Below, in pieces: positions 57,630-64,000 of a stretch of 64,000 nt of DNA (position 1 is the stretch's first letter; the number at the start of each line of letters is the position of its first letter). Source of the DNA: Eutypella sp. D-1 (lineage: Eukaryota; Ascomycota; Sordariomycetes; Xylariales; Diatrypaceae); the NCBI GenBank assembly GCA_023313575.1, contig JAJTTP010000009.1, positions 1,240,001 through 1,304,000 on the forward strand. Reading direction: 5' to 3'. A program made the position numbers and the translations under genes. The notes beneath the pieces are model-generated. The model saw only the letters and a list, made by a program, of their open reading frames with translations, ran no database searches and was not told the DNA's origin.

Positions 57630-59482
57630 TCAAGAAGAGCCGATGAAACGGCTGAAGAGCGTAGTCTCCTTCTCGAACTCCTCGCTCGGGGTGACGAAGA
57701 AGGCGAGCGCGATGATAACGTAGAGGGCAATCAACTAGCAAAGCGTCAGCAAGTGTTCATTCGCATGCCTGCGCGACAGCCTTGTGAAAGGGCACTTACC
57801 ATGGCGCCTTCGAGGTAGTTCGACTTTCCATCTGTTACCGTGTAGATCACCACCAGCACGGAGAGGGCGAACGCCACAGTTTCGACTGTAACACAAAAGT
57901 TAGTATAGAGAAATATCGATCTTGGCGGTGATACCCACAAGTCTCGAAATGGAGATCCATAGGCTGACCCAGGATCCAGCCCAGAATAACAAGCAGGGGC
58001 GTGACGAAGAGCGCAATCTGGATGCTCGAGCCAATAGCTACACCCATAGCCTACAGATACTGTTAGAAAAGTTCAGTCGCCGCGATCGTCCCTCAGCTTC
58101 TTACCAGATCCATCTTGTTCTTGACCGCCACAACAACTGCCGTAACATGTTCGGCAGCGTTTCCAACAATAGGGATGAGGATAAGACCGATGAAATTCCG
58201 GCTGATGTGCGCGCGTTCCACGAGGGCGTCAATACTATCGACTAGATAATCGGCGCAAATCGATACGAGGATGGTGGTAACAACGAGAACGGTTCCTGCC
58301 GCCCAAGGAGACATATGTGGCTCCTCCTCTTCCTCATCCTCTTCTTCGATGCGCGCTTCTTCAACGACAGCAGCCGTGTTGCCGTTTTCGGTAGGGTGGG
58401 GCTCAGGCTGCTGAATGGTAAACAGGTTGTGGTGCGTCTTCAGCTGGAACCATAGATAGAGAACGTAAAGGAGTAGGAGAATGATGGCAGTTCCCCTCGA
58501 TAGCGAAAGGACAGTCTTTTCCCTCGCATCGTTGTTGTCGTCGTTTCCGTTGGCGGTAATGATCATGAACAGCTATCTCATGTTAGCATTTCTTCGGTGC
58601 CTAACGGGAAAACAAGAGCGAGGTCCTCACAGTGCCAGGGAGAATCATGGACGCGGCGGAGAGCATCATGAGAGAGGCTGTGGTCTGAGCGGTACCGGAA
58701 GCGAATTCCTGCTCCATGCCCCCTTCATGATTCCAGAGGTTGGCGAGATTTCCAAAGAAAAAGCACATGCCCATGACCAGCAGGATGTTGGATAGGATAG
58801 AACCGATCATGGATGACTTTACTACGTCGAACTGTCCATCGTTCAAAGCAATAATACTGACCTGCGAGTGTTGCCGTTAGTAATCACAATCAAGAGGTTG
58901 CGGGGTCGGTGGTCTTTACAATTAATTCGACGGCATTGCCGAAAGTGGCATTGAGCAGGCCGCCCAGAGCCTCGCCTAAGTTGACCGAGATTTCTTCCGT
59001 CGCAAAAGAGAGGACAGCGGCTAGGGGGATGATAGCCAGAAAGTTGAGCACGAATACTACTACAGAGTCCCATCCTGTCTCGCCAGCGACGATTCCAATA
59101 GGTACGAAAACGAGAAGTATGTTCACCGGGCCTGGCGGAGTGGGGTTAATATGGGGTTTGTTACACGCTGAGGCGCGGCCAGGACGTGACAAGACTTACT
59201 GCTCAGCAGAACGGCCTTTGTGACATGCCAAACATGTGCGGGATACTTGACCCAAGGTCTCGGACTGTCGGTGCCGGGGGTATAGGCCGAGTTGAAGAAG
59301 AAATCACGGGTATAACTATGGCCGGCAGTGCCGTTCGGACGGCCGGACCCACCCCTCAAAAGAGAGGTTTCCTCGTTCACGTCACCATTTGCGACAGGAT
59401 GAGTATGGTGCGTCTCAACGCTGAAAGTCCTACCGACCCTGTGGAACTGGCGTAGCACTTCTTGATCTGTATTGCGATCCAT
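57630..59482 (-). CDS. Vacuolar Ca2+/H+ exchanger (CAX family)
   Basis: Seven exons, complement(57630..57734, 57800..57885, 57939..58050, 58105..58572, 58631..58861, 58920..59131, 59200..59482), 498 aa; six introns of 53-68 bp. A polar N-terminus of about 90 residues precedes 11 predicted membrane spans. The two inverted-repeat signature segments are both present: GNAVELIV (residues about 160-166) and [13 protein letters not shown] (about 375-387), the glutamates of which bind calcium. Between the halves is an acidic loop ([10 protein letters not shown]). The family (yeast Vcx1) drives Ca2+ into the vacuole using the proton gradient. The C-terminus ends FSRFIGSS. All motifs are intact. Confidence 0.96.
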
Positions 59483-62400
59483 CGTACATCATCGTTAGCA
59501 GGCGATGCGCGTCTCCTGGAAGTCCGGTTTCCCTATGGACAAATATGCCGGTGTTTCCAAATCCCAGGTTCTAGCCAAGAAAAATCAAGAAAATGAAGAG
59601 AAGAAAAAGCCCTTGGTTGGTGGGTGGCACGATGACAGAGGATCTGGCTATATAGAAGGGCAATATTTGGTCCTATTGGATACCTACACCCACGGACAAG
59701 AACGGGATAGATGGAAATATTAAATAGGGAAAGGAGTAGGATGAGTGTTTACTTACAACCCATCGTGAAGAATTATGGCCAGAACAGTATAGAAATTAAT
59801 GTTATAATGAGGATCCAGGTAGCTTAACCCAGGATTCCGGAACCGGGGGGTAGAAGTACAAGGAGGGTAAGGCACTGCTGCTCCTATCTGTGTACAAAGA
59901 CTTTTCTGTACCAAGAGTATTCCGTAGCCGATCCTCTTTTTACTTCTGGTGTCGAGGCTGTAGCTGTACGTATGCCCAGGGGCGCGGCTTGGGGCTTGGA
60001 CAACTGATAATTATGACGCGCGATAAGGTACTAAGCTACCTTAGGTACGAGATGAACGGTTGGAATGCCTTGCCCAGGTGTGTAGTTGGGGGTGTTCGGG
60101 GGGGTTCGAGTTCGTAGGGCTAACAAGTATCTCCGTTTAAGCAATAGCAGGACATTAGTTTGCGAATGCTAGGCACGGCTTGGCACTCTCCTTTTATTGA
60201 GTACTCCAGTGGGAAGATTACGGGTACAATGGCCAGAATTGAAGAATGTCTTGGATATTGTATGTTGGCCGTTGCATCAGCACAAGGTAGGATAGGTAGG
60301 TAGGTACCTGAAGAGAAAGGGCAGGGTAAATCCTTTCCGGTAGAGGGTAGGATTATTGATGAATTGGGTTGGGAAGGAGTTAGAAAAAGAAGAATAAACA
60401 GTGCACAGGTAGAAACATAACCTAGAGAACAAAAAAAAACAGACAAACACGTAATTTGGAACCGTCAAGGCCCGATAACAGTATTAAGGTTTAAGGAAGT
60501 TTACTACTCCGTACCACCTGCGGGTATGTTGTTTTGGGACTAAAAAGAGACAGCTCAACTGATAGCCAAACGGGCTTGAACGGGCTACCTATACCTGGCT
60601 GACCTGGGTTGCTGGGCAGTTTACTGCGTAGAGGATAGGTTAAACTACGTAATGCAGAAGGAAAAATGAATCATGTTTCAAGGCCATCACCTCAAACTTC
60701 CAACTTTCTATCTGCGTACAATTGTTGTTCCAAGTTCAGTCACCAATTATCGTGATGGGACCATCTTGCATGCAAGGTACCTACTCCATACATGTGTTGT
60801 TATGGGCCATGCCAAGAGCATGAGGTAGTGCCGAAGTCTCTATGTACTCCACTGTGGGTTTCAAGGTTGGCCGCTAGATCAAGCCAATGAAGGTCGGCTA
60901 GGAACTGGTCCTGCGCTCTATTTAACGGGGCGTCGCCAATCAGAGTCCGTCTGTCACAACTTCATGTTTAGCGGATGCCAGCCGGCTTTAGACATGGAAC
61001 TTTAACCCGAGTGCTCGTTGTACCCGACCTAGTGTTCCAGATACCCTCATAAGGTACCTACATACCTAGGGAGGTACTTGGATATCTTCATTCCAAAGGC
61101 TTGTCCTTTCTAGTATTTAAAGAAATGGGGCGGATGAGGAAGACATAACGATAACGACGAAGACGACAACGATAGCAATGACAGCAACAGCAACATAGGC
61201 CGAATACCATGCTGACTTGTCACCTTGCATCTCTCTACTTACTACTACTTAGGTAGGAACGCCTCGCTGTGCGAATACATACGCCCGACTAACCCGGCAA
61301 CACTCATCACGTACATGATACCTGGATAGTATAGATATTATGATCGAGTACACAGCTGCCTATCATCTGCGGTCAGCAATAAAGTAAAGAGGCCGGATAT
61401 ATCAGTAGGCCACCTAAGTAGCAGCGCTTACCTAGCAGATAATAGATATCTACGTCCATCGGGAGCGACAAGACGATAGACGTGATGGGCCAAGCATGGC
61501 GGAGCACGTTATAACATGTGCGTGCCTCAACACTTCGTCCTCGTCATGTACTTCGTATGCCTGTCCGTTTGCGAGAGGTACATGGGGCGGGAGGTCAAGG
61601 AGGTATGGGAGGCCTCCAACAATTTTAAGGAATACATGGATTGGGTAGGTAATTAATCCATACGGTATTTTAGGTGGAAAGCGGGTTCTTATCGATAAAG
61701 CCAAGCACTACTTGGACTGGGGATGGATCTCTGGATGCGACGAGATCCCTCGGGTACTTCCAAGGTTGCATCCAGATAAGTAGGTGACTAAAACTCCCTC
61801 ATCTCATCGTACTTGGTATCATTCCATCTTCTACCCGCCATGCCAGTCATTGGTCATTCGACCAGCCCAGGCTTGGATTTGGGGTATTATTGCGTAGCAT
61901 CGTGGCAGTGCACAGAAACCCGCATATGAATGGAAGACGGGATGGAATTCCCGGGACAGCAAGTAACACCAACTCTCCTATTGGTCTTGCATAGCCAATC
62001 TTCACAAGCCCTACCCTCCCCTTCCCCTCAACGCAATTCCATGCGATTGCATCGAAAATCCGTTCTGTTGGCACTCGAGCTGCCGAGATGGCAGGGCGAA
62101 TAGAACCACGTGGGAAGACAAGTCCAATAAGAGGAACTGCAGCGTGCCACTTCAAGCTAGATTCCTTAATCGTCCAGTTGCCAACCAGCCTGTATATTGA
62201 TTCGAATTAGTGTAGGTATGAAAAGGGATACAAATCTAAAGTCTATGGGGTCATCCTATATCCGCAAACACACCCCCTCGCTCGCCTGTTTGTCGCCGAT
62301 GCGCGTGCCACCTCATCTAATGCATTTTTCTCGATCTGCGCCGATCGTCATCGCCCGTTGCTGCTGCCGACAATCTGATACGGGGAAGGGGTAAGATAAA

Positions 62401-62542
62401 AAAACCACTCGTCATTCGCGCATGTCCGTTCGTAAAATACCAGTCGAATCGGCACTCCCTCGTTACCCGTTCGTTTACCCATACGACATTAATAACCGTG
62501 AATCGTCGAAGTCGTTCAAATTACAAAAATGCTTGTTTACCG
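59483..62542. other. Intergenic between the antiporter and glucanase genes
   Basis: About 3 kb. CTACCT/AGGTAGG motifs are frequent (for example 60290-60308, 61050-61080, 61243-61256). The 61847-62155 frame (-) is 102 codons with no recognised features. A GATAACGATAACGACGAAGACG stretch at 61147-61190 is a short degenerate trinucleotide-like repeat. Confidence 0.5.
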
Positions 62543-64000
62543 TCAGCCTACAAATCACCCAGGGAATAAAAGGTTCGAACGGATCAAGAGGCATGGGGCC
62601 CGGGGCGCCAATCGGGACTTACCAGCGCTGTACGCCAAGTACCAAGTTAAAGAGGCCCCGCCGTCAAGCCAAGACGGGTCGAAGCTCTTGTCGGTGAAGA
62701 ACTCCCAGGCAGCCTTGGGATCGATGGTCGCTAGGTTTCCGTGAAGTATGCCCTTCCACCCTCCCTCCACCTTCCTGGCTCGGCCCTTGTCGAACCACGT
62801 TGCCCATTCCTCATTCACAAACTTTGATGGCCGAGTGAACTTGGTGCTCGGGAGAAGCGGTAGCATGTGGATGCCCTGAATATACTCGATTTTCGCCCCG
62901 AAATATGTTGTGTGATCGCACTTGTTTTCAAATAGGATGCCCGCTACCTTGTTTCCGATAAAATTTGGCGGTTGTACTTGATTGTCCGCCGTGTAGAGGT
63001 AGTACCGATTCAACGAGCGTGCCATCACCGATAGCATTAGGTTACCCCTGCGCGACGTAAGCTAAAATCCACTCGGACGACCATGATACGTCCGTGTCAA
63101 TTTACTCACCTGGCTTCCATTTTCGCATCCTTGATGGTCCTTCCCCACATTTTGATGGCATAAGCGTGCATCGTATCTTCTGAGCTCGATTCTTGATCCT
63201 ATTCCGGTAAACATTAGACATCAGCGGATGTCATGAGGGGGTAAGGACACTGACCTTTCCATCGAGAGTATCGTATAGGCCATGAGCCCAACTGTGGCCG
63301 TGATACCAATCGAAATTCCGTGATTCTGGGAAATATTTATCCTTTGCGGAAGGATTGGCGATGTCTCTGACCAACGTGTTCACGTAATCAACGTTTCTCT
63401 TAGTTAACCATGACGGGTCCAAGTAGCCGATGATAGCAGCAGCGTATACGAAGTAGCCATAATGGAAGTGATGGTCGTTGTAGTAAGTGTTGCCGAAATC
63501 CGCACCGTCGTTCCCTGTTACATATGTAGCCGATGAGACCAGACCACCCCAGGCAGCTTTTCATGTTAGATCGCGGACACCTTAAATGATTTGCGACTTA
63601 CATTCGTAATAGAGTGGAAACTGCTGTCTGTTTTCGGCGAACCGGCTGAACGCTGCTTTCAGGTTGTTCAGACCACTTTGAGCCAAACTTGGGTTCTTCA
63701 ACAAATCCTGGATCGTGTGACTGAGCTGTGCGAATTTTGCCAGCGCCTGCCGAGAATTTTAGCGTTACCGTACTCTGTTATCAGTCTAAAGAGATCAATA
63801 CCTTTCCGCTAAAATACATGGAATTCTGGTTGGCTTGCTGGTCGGCGTTCTGCGAGATCTCTTTCAATGCTACGGGGTTGATTACGCGGATCGACTCTTC
63901 CGATAAACTTCCCTTTCGGCCCGCGACGGGGTCCCATGGAGCAAAGTCCATGGTGACGGGCATGTTAGGTTCAATCATGGTCCACGTATCTGCCAGGACA
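62543..64000 (-). CDS. Glycoside hydrolase family 81 endo-1,3-beta-glucanase, C-terminal part, cut by window edge
   Basis: The gene enters from the right edge and runs leftwards. Exons: 63802..>64000, 63602..63746, 63255..63556, 63110..63198, 62623..63047, and probably 62543..62547. Introns are 45-75 bp and keep phase. Conserved GH81 segments are clear: [50 protein letters not shown] and [19 protein letters not shown], containing the catalytic acidic residues and substrate groove. The enzyme cleaves beta-1,3-glucan in cell walls (yeast Eng1/Acf2) and is used in cell separation or wall remodelling. The N-terminus with any signal peptide lies outside. The 3' end is the uncertain part: splicing into TAG|GCTGA ends the protein after YLAYSAG; reading on would end at 62555. 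Confidence 0.93.

Noticed and set aside
61847..62155. 102-codon minus-strand open frame downstream of the GH81 gene
   Set aside because: No domain, signal or family resemblance; it does not join the GH81 reading frame by a convincing intron.
1..64000. tRNA, rRNA and CRISPR searches
   Set aside because: I scanned for T-arm GTTCRANNC patterns and arrays of spaced direct repeats by eye. Candidates such as near 1130 did not form paired stems, and no spaced array exists.

Overview
The window looks like nuclear DNA of a filamentous ascomycete (Pezizomycotina, probably a Sordariomycete). Genes carry several short introns (about 53-100 bp with GT..AG ends), intergenic spaces are long, there is an AT-rich segment that looks degraded by repeat-induced point mutation, and the products are typical fungal families (GH81 glucanase, CHY zinc-finger protein, PTPA, CAX antiporter, several P450s). 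Coding regions were rebuilt by joining exons by eye, checking intron phase at each junction. The exact order and species cannot be fixed from the sequence alone.

Layout. 1-441: 3' end of a FAD-dependent oxidoreductase. 1935-4118 (-): CHY zinc-finger protein. 4.1-11.1 kb: gene-empty, holding an 886-bp AT-rich element with inverted terminal repeats. 11.1-12.0 kb (-): histidine phosphatase. 14.75-15.67 kb (+): small Ala/Pro/Lys-rich protein with four exons. 17.4-18.9 kb (-): PP2A activator (PTPA). 19.8-22.0 kb (+): an unrecognised 706-aa protein. 24.7-28.8 kb (+): a 1,266-aa coiled-coil protein with an alternative C-terminus.

29.6-51.6 kb is an accessory block that looks like a specialised-metabolism or detoxification cluster: three P450s of different families, an isopenicillin-N-synthase-like 2-oxoglutarate/Fe(II) oxygenase, two MFS transporters (one with a damaged splice acceptor) and a secreted small protein. 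No polyketide synthase, NRPS, terpene synthase or prenyltransferase can be seen. A 5.4-kb gap (35.8-41.3 kb), partly AT-rich, splits the block.

53.4-64 kb returns to housekeeping genes: a two-domain glyoxalase I, a vacuolar Ca2+/H+ exchanger and a GH81 endo-beta-1,3-glucanase that runs off the right edge. A short palindromic motif built from TACCTAGGTA recurs in the intergenic spaces. No tRNA, rRNA or CRISPR array was found.
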